From Microbulbifer sediminum (GTDB lineage Bacteria > Pseudomonadota > Gammaproteobacteria > Pseudomonadales > Cellvibrionaceae): a DNA stretch of 64,000 bases. Position 1 is the stretch's first letter. Every line of letters starts with the position of its first letter. The position numbers and the translations under genes were made by a program. The notes under the pieces were generated by a model. That model saw only the letters and a list, made by a program, of their open reading frames with translations, searched no databases and had not been told where the DNA came from. This document shows positions 36,929 through 45,621 of this stretch, in pieces. The stretch lies in the NCBI RefSeq assembly GCF_021729035.1, contig NZ_JAJSAP010000001.1, forward strand, positions 372,001 through 436,000. Direction: 5' to 3'.

Positions 36929-37500
36929 CAAACGCCTTTCCAAGTCAGCGAGCCCGCAGGTATTGCCGGCTCTCGGGAGGCCGGAGGATTTCTCCCGCCG
37001 ACCCTGGTGACCCAACCGGTCCGGGAATCCGACTGCCGGGGGGCACGGCCCGCCGCTCCTATCCAGGCCCCAGGCCCCTGCGCTTGCTATGGCGCCGGGG
37101 CAGGATGGACTTAGAGCGACGGGCTCGGTGTTTGTAGTCTGTATTCGTTGCCTGTCTTGCCCGGGTATTACTCCTGCTTCTTTTTCCTGGGGCCCGGCCA
37201 TCTGAGGACGGTACCCTGCTCGGTAGCACGCAATGTTTATGCCACAGACTGGGTGAAAGCGGCTAGCCTGGGTGGCGCGCGAATCTTCCTGACAATCCTC
37301 TGGTACTCCTACCCAAGCCATCCGCTTCCCTGTGGGTATACGTAGGGAAGGTCCGGGGATATCCGCACCTCGTTCATGGCTCCGCGGTGTCGCCTCCGCT
37401 GCCCCAGGAATCATCCAACGGCCGTTTTCGCACCAAAATCAGGCGCTAAAGCTTTCTGGTGAACAAAAATAGCACGGCTTGCTGACTTCAAACCATGGAA
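36929..37500 (-). other. Long structured 5' region of moaA
   Basis: Nearly 600 bases before moaA with no supported gene. Seen in it: a 7-bp stem CTTCCCT/AGGGAAG (37325-37350); a CCGGC/GCCGG hairpin close to the moaA start (about 36976-36994); and, around 37034-37052, CCCGCCGCTCCTAT, which resembles one arm end of the REPIN found at 27657. A Moco riboswitch often precedes moaA in Gammaproteobacteria, but I cannot establish its consensus here by eye. Confidence 0.4.
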
Positions 37501-37540
37501 TCCGGTAGATTTCGCCGACTGGTATGATTCTTGATTACCC

Positions 37541-37592
37541 CAGAGCAGGCAACGGAGCCCGGTGATAATTCGGTTTATCGCCGGGCTTTTTT
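37541..37592 (+). promoter_or_regulatory. ANTAR-type antiterminator/terminator leader of nasTS
   Basis: GCCCGGTGATA (37557-37567) pairs with TATCGCCGGGC (37576-37586, one G-U) and is followed by six Ts (37587-37592): a strong intrinsic terminator on the plus strand, about 195 bases before nasT. Overlapping its 5' arm, GGC (37548-37550) and GCC (37557-37559) enclose the hexaloop AACGGA, with A at loop position 1 and G at position 4, the loop signature recognised by ANTAR proteins. The two hairpins exclude each other because they share GCC. The next gene encodes an ANTAR protein (NasT), so autoregulated antitermination is likely. The first hairpin (P1) of the usual ANTAR pair is not certain. 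Confidence 0.7.
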
Positions 37593-37785
37593 GTGGGCGC
37601 CAATCCGTGGTCGCAAACATCATCACCGGGAGGACAGGTCACACTCCGCCTCGCGCGGTTCCGGTAAGGAACAGGGCTCCCGGCAACCAGTGAAGCCTCT
37701 GGCACCGTGTTTGCAACGGCGTGTTCACAGGAACGCGGAATCGACAAACAGATACCGCCATGACGACAAGATACCAATTGATCCA

Positions 37786-38370
37786 ATGAGCGAGCCCCTT
37801 GGCATTATGCTGGTCGATGACCGGCCCGAACGAGCAGAAATGGTCTGCCGGCAACTGCGCGCTGCCGGTTACCGCCTGCTTGTGCACCTGAACAGTGCTG
37901 CCGGGCTCCTGCAACAGGTGGACAGTCATCGCCCGGACATCGTGCTGATCGATATCGAGTCACCGGACCGGGACATCCTGGAGAGCCTGTCAATCATCAA
38001 CCGCCAGAACCCGACACCGGTGGCAATGTTCTCCGCCCGCGGCGGAGCGGACTTCATCGCCAGTGCGGTCGAGGCCGGAGTGAGTGCCTACATGGCAGAG
38101 GGGTTGTGTGCTGAGCGGGTTACCCCGGCGATTGAAATTGCCATGGCACAGTTCCGCAGCTACCAGCAACTGCGACTGTCGCTGGAAAAGACCCAGCAAC
38201 AGTTACAGGAACGCAAGACCATCGAGCGGGCCAAGGGGCTCTTGATGGCGAGAAAAAACCTCAATGAAGAGACGGCTCACAAAACCCTGCGCAACCTGGC
38301 CATGAACAGCAACTCCACCATGCTCGTGGTGGCGGAACAGATCATCAACCATTTACAGTCCCAGCCATGA
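37786..38370 (+). CDS. nasT: NasT: response regulator with ANTAR RNA-binding domain (194 aa)
   Basis: A receiver-like domain (residues about 5-120) has 'GIMLVDDRPE' and a central Asp ('DIVLIDIES', about residue 56). The C-terminal ANTAR domain (about 130-190) reads 'ERKTIERAKGLLMARKNLNE'. In Azotobacter and other bacteria NasT binds leader hairpins and prevents termination of nitrate assimilation transcripts; without nitrate it is held by NasS. Start ATG 37786 (MSEPLGIML) is set by the receiver domain start, although its SD is weak. nasS overlaps its stop (ATGA), so the two partners are coupled. Confidence 0.92.
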   Translation: MSEPLGIMLVDDRPERAEMVCRQLRAAGYRLLVHLNSAAGLLQQVDSHRPDIVLIDIESPDRDILESLSIINRQNPTPVAMFSARGGADFIASAVEAGVSAYMAEGLCAERVTPAIEIAMAQFRSYQQLRLSLEKTQQQLQERKTIERAKGLLMARKNLNEETAHKTLRNLAMNSNSTMLVVAEQIINHLQSQP

Positions 38371-39458
38371 CCCCAGCCTCCCCACTGCTATTGGAAAAGC
38401 GAAACATCAAGCTGCTGTACCTGCGGCTAACTGACAGCGCCCCCCTGGTGGTGGCCCAGGAACAGGGATTCTTTGCCCGCTTCGGCCTGACGGTGGAACT
38501 GCAGCGGGAAACCTCCTGGGCAACATTGCGCGATCGCCTGATCAGCGGCGCCGCCGATGCCGCGGCAATGCTCGCGCCCATGCCTCTGACCCTGGACCAG
38601 GCCCTGCCGCACTGCGAGGAGCAACTGCTCACCGGGCTGATCCTGAGCTGCAACGGCAATGCCATCACATTATCGAGCCAGCTATTCGAGGCACTGGGGC
38701 TGAATCACGAAAACTGCAACAGCCGCACCACAGGCTCGGCGCTACGAAGTTTCCTGCAGTCGCGACCTGCCTCGGCCCCGCCCCTGAAACTGGCGACCGT
38801 ATATCCCTACTCCAGCCACACCCTCCAGTTGCGGCACTGGCTGCGACTGGCGGACATCGATCCCGATCACGACCTGCAGCTCCATATCCTGCCGCCGGAA
38901 CAGATGGTGACATCACTGCAGCGCGGCGATATCGATGGTTACTGCGTGGGCGAACCCTGGAATACCATCGCGGCGCGGCAGGGACTGGGCGTGATCGTAG
39001 CGGCCTGTAATGCACTGCTGCCGGCCATGCCAGAAAAAGTCCTCGCGGTTACCTCCGGCTGGCACGAGACCCATCCGCAAACGCACCTGGCACTTCGCGC
39101 CTCACTACTGCAGGCCTGCACGTGGCTTGCCGACCGCACCCAGCGTCGTGATGCCGTGGCCTTGATGGCTCAGCAGCATTACCTCGACCTGGACACCGAC
39201 CACCTGGCGCCGTCGCTGAATGACCAGCTGCACTGGCAGAGCGGACTGCCACCTGCGGCCAACCCCGGCTGGCACCTGTTCGCCCATACCGGCAGCGACT
39301 GCGGGCGCCCTACTCGGGCGAAGGCCGAACAACTGCTGGAACTGTGCAACAGGTTCTCACCGCTGCAGACGCAGGCCGGCGACAGCTTCAGAGAAGAACT
39401 CTACCAGCAGACGCTGGATTACATCAGTAGCAACCGGGCCCGCTCGCCCCATACATGA
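38367..39458 (+). CDS. nasS: NasS: cytoplasmic nitrate/nitrite sensor, NrtA/CmpA-like (363 aa)
   Basis: Resembles periplasmic nitrate-binding proteins (NrtA/CmpA) but has no signal peptide, as expected for NasS, which senses nitrate inside the cell and sequesters NasT. The start 'KRNIKLLYLRLTDSAPLVVA' and 'GDIDGYCVGEPWNTIAARQG' (ligand-domain GEPW motif) are typical, and 'ATVYPYSSHTLQLRHWL' belongs to the same family. Begins inside the nasT stop codon. The order nasT-nasS is the reverse of the Azotobacter order; function should be the same. Confidence 0.9.
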   Translation: MTPASPLLLEKRNIKLLYLRLTDSAPLVVAQEQGFFARFGLTVELQRETSWATLRDRLISGAADAAAMLAPMPLTLDQALPHCEEQLLTGLILSCNGNAITLSSQLFEALGLNHENCNSRTTGSALRSFLQSRPASAPPLKLATVYPYSSHTLQLRHWLRLADIDPDHDLQLHILPPEQMVTSLQRGDIDGYCVGEPWNTIAARQGLGVIVAACNALLPAMPEKVLAVTSGWHETHPQTHLALRASLLQACTWLADRTQRRDAVALMAQQHYLDLDTDHLAPSLNDQLHWQSGLPPAANPGWHLFAHTGSDCGRPTRAKAEQLLELCNRFSPLQTQAGDSFREELYQQTLDYISSNRARSPHT

Positions 39459-39687
39459 TATCCCCGGTGGCAGCCATCGTTACACCGGGGCCTTCTTATA
39501 CGGCCCCAGCCCGCCAGTACGGATCAGCCCTTCTCGCCACCCGCTACACCCGATAATAAATGCCGCTGCTGTGCTGGCCGGCACCCGACAGCACCAACAC
39601 GGGGCAGTCCCGGGGGTTACGCACCAGTTTGCCGCACAATTTCACGCAGCTCTCCTGCGAAGGCCCCATCGGCCGTGAGAATTAATT

Positions 39688-39702
39688 TGGCACAATCCTT
39701 GA
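39688..39702 (+). promoter_or_regulatory. Sigma-54-like promoter before nirB
   Basis: TGGCAC (39688-39693), then five bases, then TTGA (39699-39702). The GG at -24 and the G at -12 are separated as required, but the -12 element reads GA rather than GC. The position, about 140 bases before nirB in front of a structured leader, suits nitrogen-controlled transcription. I did not find a clear NtrC site upstream. Confidence 0.5.
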
Positions 39703-39734
39703 ATCTCAAAGGATACAAACTCAGAGAATCCCCA

Positions 39735-39839
39735 CGAGGCAACGGCGCCTGAACCCTTCGGCAGAAGGGGCAGCGACCGTGCCCACATCACCCGTCCCTC
39801 CCCCCTGCCGGATCATTCAGATAAAACACGGCAGGAATT
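39735..39839 (+). promoter_or_regulatory. Structured nirB leader with ANTAR-like hexaloop and SD-masking stem
   Basis: AGGC (39737-39740) and GCCT (39747-39750) enclose the hexaloop AACGGC (A1, G4), nearly the same as AACGGA before nasT. Its 3' arm can instead join a longer hairpin centred on CCCTTC-GGCA-GAAGGG (39754-39769) with an outer CTG/CAG pairing. Further on, CCTGCCG (39804-39810) can pair with CGGCAGG (39829-39835), whose end is the SD region of nirB, or its CTGCCG can pair with CGGCAG at 39759-39764. No U-run follows, so a classical terminator is not seen. Confidence 0.5.
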
Positions 39840-42365
39840 ATGGTTAAGCAAAAACTGATCGTTATCGGCAACGGCATGGTGGGCCACCACTTTCTCGAGC
39901 AGCTGGCCACCCGGCCCGAGCGGGAGCTGTTCGAAGTCACGATTTACTGTGCCGAACCCCGACCCGCCTATGATCGGGTGCACCTGTCCGAGTACTTTGC
40001 CGGGCGCACTGCGGACGACCTTGCCCTGGGCAGGGTCGAGCAGTATCGGGACTGGGGCTACGAATTACTGCTGAATGAGACCGCGGTGGCCATCGACCGG
40101 GAAAAGCGTCTTGTGACTTCCGCCAGCGGCCAGGAAAGAAGCTACGACCGGTTGGTCCTCGCCACCGGTTCCTACCCGTTTGTTCCCCCCATTCCCGGCC
40201 ACGAGCACGGAAAGTGCTTTGTCTACCGCACACTCGAGGACCTGGATGCAATCCGGGCCGCCAGCGAAAATGCCCGTACCGGTGTAGTGGTCGGTGGCGG
40301 CCTCCTGGGCCTGGAAGCGGCCAATGCACTGAAGGAACTCGGCCTGGAAGCCCACGTGGTTGAATTCGCCAGGGGCTTGATGTCTGTACAGCTGGATGAA
40401 GGCGGCTCCGACGTACTGAGAAACAAAATCGAGAGTTTGGGCGTCGCCGTGCACACCGGCACCGCCACCGAGCTGATCGAAGAGTGCGACGGGCGCCTGC
40501 GTATGCAGTTCAAGGGGGGCCGGAAACTGTTGACCGACCTGATCGTGTTCTCAGCCGGCATCCGTCCCGAGGACCGGCTGGCACGTACCGCCGGCCTGGA
40601 ACTGGGGGAACGCGGCGGTATTGTGATAGACGAGGACTGCCGAACGTCCGATGAGGATATTTTTGCGATTGGCGAGTGCGCACTGTATCAAAGCCGGGTT
40701 TTCGGCCTGGTAGCTCCCGGCTATACCATGGCTCGCAATGTCGTCGCGCAGCTGTGCGGTGAGAGTGCCAGTTTCACCGGCGCCGACATGAGCACCAAGT
40801 TAAAACTGCTCGGCGTCCAGGTTGGGTCCATCGGTGATGCGCACGGCCGCACAGATGGTGCCGCAGCAATCACTTTTGTCGACGAGCAGCACGGCATCTA
40901 CAAGCGCATGATTACCGATGCTGAGGGTAGCAAACTGTTAGGCGCGGTTCTGGTAGGTGATACCAGCGATTATGATCAGCTGCTGCAATATCACCTTAAC
41001 GATATCGACCTGCCGGAGCACCCCGAACAGCTGATCCTCCCCGCCGCCGATGGCGAGCCCCCGGCACTGGGCGCCGGGTCCCTGCCCGCCAGCGCCACCA
41101 TCTGCTCCTGTCACAACGTCAGCAAGGGACAGGTTGTCGACGCGGTACAGGGCGGCTGCTGCACTCTGGGCGAGGTGAAGGATGCCACCCGGGCCTCCAC
41201 CGGCTGTGGCGGTTGCTCGGCACTGCTGAAAAACATTGTCGACGAGGAGCTGGCAGCGCTCGGCATGGAGGTCAACAACCACCTGTGCCCACACTTCGAG
41301 TTCACGCGGCAGGAACTCTTCCATATTGTGCAGGTGGAGGAAATCCGCACTTTCAGCCAATTGCTGGAGCAACATGGTAACGGTCACGGCTGCGAAGTCT
41401 GCAAGCCCGCAGTGGCCTCGATTCTTGCCTCCCTGTGGAACGACCATATCCACCGCAGGCCCCACGTCGGCCTCCAGGATACCAATGATACGTTCATGGC
41501 CAACATGCAGAAAAATGGCAGCTATTCGGTGGTTCCCCGGGTACCAGGAGGAGAGATCACCCCCGACAAACTGATCGTGCTGGGGCAGGTGGCGAAAAAA
41601 TACAACCTTTATACGAAGATCACCGGCGGACAGCGGGTCGACCTGTTCGGTGCCCGGCTGGAGCAGTTACCCGACATCTGGCGGGAACTGATCGATGCCG
41701 GTTTCGAAACCGGGCACGCCTACGGCAAGTCCCTACGGACAGTGAAATCCTGTGTGGGCAGTACCTGGTGCCGCTTTGGTGTACAGGACAGCGTGGCCAT
41801 GGCCCTGCATATCGAGAACCGCTACAAGGGCTTGCGCTCACCGCACAAGATCAAGATGGCAGTATCCGGCTGCACCCGCGAATGCGCCGAGGCCCAGAGC
41901 AAGGACGTGGGGGTCATCGCCACAGAGAATGGCTGGAACCTGTTTGTCTGCGGCAATGGCGGTATGCGCCCACGCCACGCAGACCTCTTCGCCACTGACC
42001 TGGATGACGAGACCCTGATCCGCTATATCGACCGTTTTCTTATGTTTTATGTCCGAACCGCCGACAAACTGCAGCGCACGTCGGTCTGGATGGAAAACCT
42101 TGAGGGGGGGCTGGACTACCTGCGCGAGGTTGTCATCGAGGACAAGCTGGGCCTGGGTGAGGAGCTGGAGGCACAGATGGCAAATGTGGTCGGCACCTAC
42201 CAATGCGAGTGGAAAACTGCCATCAACGATCCGGAGATGCTGAAGCGCTTCCGCCAGTTTGTGAATACCGAAGAGCAGGACGAACGCATTGTTTTTGTCG
42301 AGGAGCGGGGCCAGCCACGCCCCGCACGGGAAGCGGAAATAGTGAAGGTTGCCGAGCCCGCCTGA
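39840..42365 (+). CDS. nirB: Assimilatory nitrite reductase [NAD(P)H] large subunit NirB (841 aa)
   Basis: Reduces nitrite to ammonium in the cytoplasm. Domains in order: FAD/NAD(P)H pyridine nucleotide-disulfide oxidoreductase (about 1-400; 'VIGNGMVGHHFLEQL', 'GVVVGGGLLGLEAANALKEL'); a BFD-like [2Fe-2S] domain (about 418-470; 'CSCHNVSKGQVVDAV', 'STGCGGCSALL'); and ferredoxin-like and siroheme/[4Fe-4S] sulfite/nitrite reductase domains (about 545-800; 'SCVGSTWCRFG', 'VSGCTRECAEAQSKDVGV', 'FVCGNGG'). Length matches NirB of Klebsiella and E. coli. First structural gene behind the regulated leader; nirD follows after 94 bases. Confidence 0.97.
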   Translation: MVKQKLIVIGNGMVGHHFLEQLATRPERELFEVTIYCAEPRPAYDRVHLSEYFAGRTADDLALGRVEQYRDWGYELLLNETAVAIDREKRLVTSASGQERSYDRLVLATGSYPFVPPIPGHEHGKCFVYRTLEDLDAIRAASENARTGVVVGGGLLGLEAANALKELGLEAHVVEFARGLMSVQLDEGGSDVLRNKIESLGVAVHTGTATELIEECDGRLRMQFKGGRKLLTDLIVFSAGIRPEDRLARTAGLELGERGGIVIDEDCRTSDEDIFAIGECALYQSRVFGLVAPGYTMARNVVAQLCGESASFTGADMSTKLKLLGVQVGSIGDAHGRTDGAAAITFVDEQHGIYKRMITDAEGSKLLGAVLVGDTSDYDQLLQYHLNDIDLPEHPEQLILPAADGEPPALGAGSLPASATICSCHNVSKGQVVDAVQGGCCTLGEVKDATRASTGCGGCSALLKNIVDEELAALGMEVNNHLCPHFEFTRQELFHIVQVEEIRTFSQLLEQHGNGHGCEVCKPAVASILASLWNDHIHRRPHVGLQDTNDTFMANMQKNGSYSVVPRVPGGEITPDKLIVLGQVAKKYNLYTKITGGQRVDLFGARLEQLPDIWRELIDAGFETGHAYGKSLRTVKSCVGSTWCRFGVQDSVAMALHIENRYKGLRSPHKIKMAVSGCTRECAEAQSKDVGVIATENGWNLFVCGNGGMRPRHADLFATDLDDETLIRYIDRFLMFYVRTADKLQRTSVWMENLEGGLDYLREVVIEDKLGLGEELEAQMANVVGTYQCEWKTAINDPEMLKRFRQFVNTEEQDERIVFVEERGQPRPAREAEIVKVAEPA

Positions 42366-42459
42366 CCGGGATATCCCCTGAGCAAACCGCACCAGTATGG
42401 CGCAAATAAATTAAATATCGAATTTTGCTGCACAATCATTGCATTCTGGAGTATAAATA

Positions 42460-42855
42460 ATGACTGAAGTTGCCATAAACCCCACTCCGTGGCAGCCGGT
42501 TTGCCAGCGATCAGACCTGGTTGCCGAATCCGGAGTGTGCGTTCTCGCAGGCGGTGTTTCTGTCACCGGGCCCTCTACGCCCCGCAGGAGCATCGCCTTA
42601 TTTTTTATTCCCGATAGCGACCCGCAACTCTACGCTGTTGACAACTGGGACCCGATTGCCGGTGCCGGTGTGATTGCGCGGGGCCTCATCGCAGAAGTGG
42701 AGGGTGAACTGACGGTCGCCTCCCCACTCTACAAGCAGCATTTTCGCCTGCGTGACGGACAGTGTCTCGAGGACCCGGAAATCCGCCTCGCCACCTATCC
42801 CGCCGCATTTGACGGCGACACTGTCGTCATCATCCCCATGCCGGAACCAACCTGA
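42460..42855 (+). CDS. nirD: Nitrite reductase small subunit NirD (131 aa)
   Basis: NirD has a Rieske-like fold without the cluster ligands; it lacks the CxH...CxxH motifs here, as usual for NirD. Conserved stretches are 'YAVDNWDPIAGAGVIARGLI' and 'VASPLYKQHFRLRDGQCLED'. Needed for full activity of NirB. The stop codon lies two bases before the nasA start. Confidence 0.94.
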   Translation: MTEVAINPTPWQPVCQRSDLVAESGVCVLAGGVSVTGPSTPRRSIALFFIPDSDPQLYAVDNWDPIAGAGVIARGLIAEVEGELTVASPLYKQHFRLRDGQCLEDPEIRLATYPAAFDGDTVVIIPMPEPT

Positions 42856-42857
42856 CC

Positions 42858-45536
42858 ATGGCCCTGCGTGAACAGCTCCGCGCACAGCGGACCTGTACCA
42901 CCTGCCCTTACTGTGGCGTGGGTTGCGGGGTAGCGGCAACCGTCAAGGCGGGCAATGCCGGGACGCGGGCCAGCATCTCAGGTGACGAGCAGCACCCTGC
43001 CAATCACGGGCGCCTTTGTGTCAAGGGTTCGGCCCTGGCGGAGACACTGGGTGAGCGGGATCGCCTGCTGCGCCCGCGCCTGCACGGAACAGACTGTGAC
43101 TGGGATACCGCCATGGCTTTCATGGCAAGCCGCTTTGCCGAGACGATCGCCGCGCACGGCCCGGATTCCGTCGCTTTCTACCTTTCCGGCCAGCTGCTTA
43201 CCGAGGATTACTATGTTGCCAACAAGCTGATGAAAGGGTTCATTGGCAGTGGCAATGTGGATACAAACTCGCGGCTGTGCATGTCCTCGGCTGTGGCAGC
43301 TTACAGGCGCGCACTGGGAGCAGATGCCGTACCCTGTAGTTACGAGGATCTGGAGCAGGCCGAAATGGTGGTGCTTGTGGGCTCCAATGCCGCCTGGACC
43401 CACCCGGTACTGTTCCAGCGCATGCAGGCCGCGCAGACAAGGCTGGTGGTCATTGATCCCCGGGGAACCGCCACCAGCGATATGGCGGACATGCACCTGG
43501 CGATCGCTCCCGGCAGCGACGCGGCCCTGTTCAACGGGCTGCTGCATTACCTGGCCGAGCGAGGCTGCCTCGATCAGGAATTCATTGAACAACACACCCT
43601 TGGCTTCGATGAGGCATTGGCTACAGCCCGACTCTGGCCGCTGGAAAAAGCGGCCCAGGCATGCGGACTCGGGGCCGGGGCATTGCGAGCCTTTTACCAA
43701 CTGTTCGCCGATTCGGACAGGACAGTCAGTTTTTATTCACAGGGCATCAACCAGTCCAGCAGTGGCACCGACAAGAACAACGCCATCATCAATTGTCACC
43801 TGGCCACCGGTCGCATCGGCCGCCCCGGCTGCGGCCCGTTTTCCATTACTGGCCAGCCCAACGCCATGGGAGGCCGTGAAGTGGGCGGGCTCGCCAATAT
43901 GCTCGCCGCACATATGGATTTCCGCGGTGACCATATCGACCGGGTGGGCCGTTTCTGGCGGACCGGAAATATCGCCCGGAGGCCGGGCCTGAAAGCCGTG
44001 GACCTGTTTCGCGCAGTGGAATGCGGTGATATCAAGGCCATCTGGATTATGGCCACCAATCCTGCCGTCAGTATGCCCGATGCTGAACGGGTGACCCGGG
44101 CACTCCGGCAATGCCCGCTGGTAGTAGTGTCCGATTGTGTGGACGACACCGATACCGCGCGCTGCGCCGACCTGCTACTCCCGGCCACCGGCTGGGCCGA
44201 AAAGGATGGCACCGTGACCAACTCCGAGCGCCGTATTTCCCGCCAGCGCAGCTTCCTGCCACCGCCGGGGGAAGCCCGGCACGACTGGGAGATTATCTGC
44301 GACCTGGCAGCACGGCTTGGCCATGGCGACGCCTTCAGCTACCAACACCCGGTAGAAATATTCCGCGAGCACGCGGGCCTGTCCGGTTTTGAAAACGACG
44401 GGGAACGGGCCTTCGATATTTCCGGGCTGGCTGGCCTGTCACAGCGCCAGTACGATCAGCTGGTGCCTGTGCAGTGGCCGGTCAACAGCGATCATCCTGA
44501 CGGCACCGCCCGGCTGTTCACCGACCGGCGTTTTTTCACCAGTTCCGGGCGTGCGCGTTTTGTGGCAATCGAACCCCGGGCACCCGGACAGCGGCGCAGC
44601 GAGTCCTTCCCCCTGTGGTTAAATTCGGGGCGCCTGCGGGACCAGTGGCACACCATGACCCGCACCGCGCGCGCGCGGAACCTGCTCGACCATGCCGAGC
44701 TGCCGGAACTCCGGCTGAGCCCGGCAGATGCCATTGCCTACCAGGTGGAGGATGGCCAGCTGGTGGAAATCCACAGTGCCCACGGCCGGATGCGCGCCCG
44801 CGCGCTGGTAGACCCGTCACAGAGAGTCGGCGAGCTGTTTGCGCCAATTCACTGGAGCGAGAGCCTGGCCGGTCTCAGCCGTGTCAGTGCCCTGGCGGGT
44901 GCCGTGACCGACCCCCACTCCGGGCAGCCAGAACTCAAGCAGGTACCGGTACAGCTGCGGCCGCTCGCGGTGAAGGCCTACCTCAGCCTGGTCTGCCCCC
45001 GACACACGGCAGCGCGGCTACAGCAGCACCTGGACGAGATGACAGCCTCCTGCGGCCTGCTGCACTGGTACCGGGTCCCCTGCACGGGCGGCTATCGTTA
45101 CGAGCTTGCCCTGTCCCGTCTCCCGGACTGCCATGACCTGGTCCGACAACTGGTCCCGGGGGGCGCTGAAGAGCTGCACCGGCAACGCCTGCAGCTGCCC
45201 CAGGCGGAACGGTGGCTGGTATATTCGGATTCACTGCAGTTGCTGATATTCAGTACCAGTCACTGGCGCCAGCTGCCGGACCGCAGGAACATGGAACAAT
45301 GGCTGGCGCGACCGCTGCCCGAAAAGCCGGCCCAGTTACTGCGCAACGCTGCTCCGGCAACCAGCATCGTCTGCAGCTGCATGCAGGTATCCCGCAGCCA
45401 GATACAGCAGGCCATCGATGCCGGCGCGGCCAGCGTGGAGGAACTGGGGCGTCAACTGGGGTGCGGCACCAATTGCGGCTCCTGCAAACCCGAGCTGGCG
45501 GCACTACTGCGCGACCCCGCCCGGGACGTGGCCTGA
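42858..45536 (+). CDS. nasA: Assimilatory nitrate reductase catalytic subunit with C-terminal BFD domain (892 aa)
   Basis: Reduces nitrate to nitrite in the cytoplasm; molybdopterin oxidoreductase family. The N-terminal [4Fe-4S] site is 'TTCPYCGVGCGV' plus 'GRLCVKGSAL'. The Cys in 'NSRLCMSSAVAAYRRALGAD' is the likely Mo ligand. The family motif 'GQPNAMGGREVGG' and the molydopterin dinucleotide-binding domain (about 580-720, 'LWLNSGRLRDQWHTMTRTAR') follow. The last 60 residues are a BFD-like [2Fe-2S] domain ('VCSCMQVSRSQIQQAI', 'GCGTNCGSCKPEL'), as in NasA of Klebsiella. nasA and nasC are both used as names for this subunit. No nitrate transporter is encoded in the window. Confidence 0.96.
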   Translation: MALREQLRAQRTCTTCPYCGVGCGVAATVKAGNAGTRASISGDEQHPANHGRLCVKGSALAETLGERDRLLRPRLHGTDCDWDTAMAFMASRFAETIAAHGPDSVAFYLSGQLLTEDYYVANKLMKGFIGSGNVDTNSRLCMSSAVAAYRRALGADAVPCSYEDLEQAEMVVLVGSNAAWTHPVLFQRMQAAQTRLVVIDPRGTATSDMADMHLAIAPGSDAALFNGLLHYLAERGCLDQEFIEQHTLGFDEALATARLWPLEKAAQACGLGAGALRAFYQLFADSDRTVSFYSQGINQSSSGTDKNNAIINCHLATGRIGRPGCGPFSITGQPNAMGGREVGGLANMLAAHMDFRGDHIDRVGRFWRTGNIARRPGLKAVDLFRAVECGDIKAIWIMATNPAVSMPDAERVTRALRQCPLVVVSDCVDDTDTARCADLLLPATGWAEKDGTVTNSERRISRQRSFLPPPGEARHDWEIICDLAARLGHGDAFSYQHPVEIFREHAGLSGFENDGERAFDISGLAGLSQRQYDQLVPVQWPVNSDHPDGTARLFTDRRFFTSSGRARFVAIEPRAPGQRRSESFPLWLNSGRLRDQWHTMTRTARARNLLDHAELPELRLSPADAIAYQVEDGQLVEIHSAHGRMRARALVDPSQRVGELFAPIHWSESLAGLSRVSALAGAVTDPHSGQPELKQVPVQLRPLAVKAYLSLVCPRHTAARLQQHLDEMTASCGLLHWYRVPCTGGYRYELALSRLPDCHDLVRQLVPGGAEELHRQRLQLPQAERWLVYSDSLQLLIFSTSHWRQLPDRRNMEQWLARPLPEKPAQLLRNAAPATSIVCSCMQVSRSQIQQAIDAGAASVEELGRQLGCGTNCGSCKPELAALLRDPARDVA

Positions 45537-45621
45537 GCAGCCAATTCTCTTTTATCGATATTCGCGCTATGGTCATGGGAACAACGATATAAAGACGCAA
45601 ACAGGCAAAGAAAATCTCACT

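Noticed and set aside
37455..37490. Sigma-54 promoter at TAGCACGGCTTGCT before nasT
   Set aside because: Spacing between the two elements is two bases too short and the -24 GG is AG.
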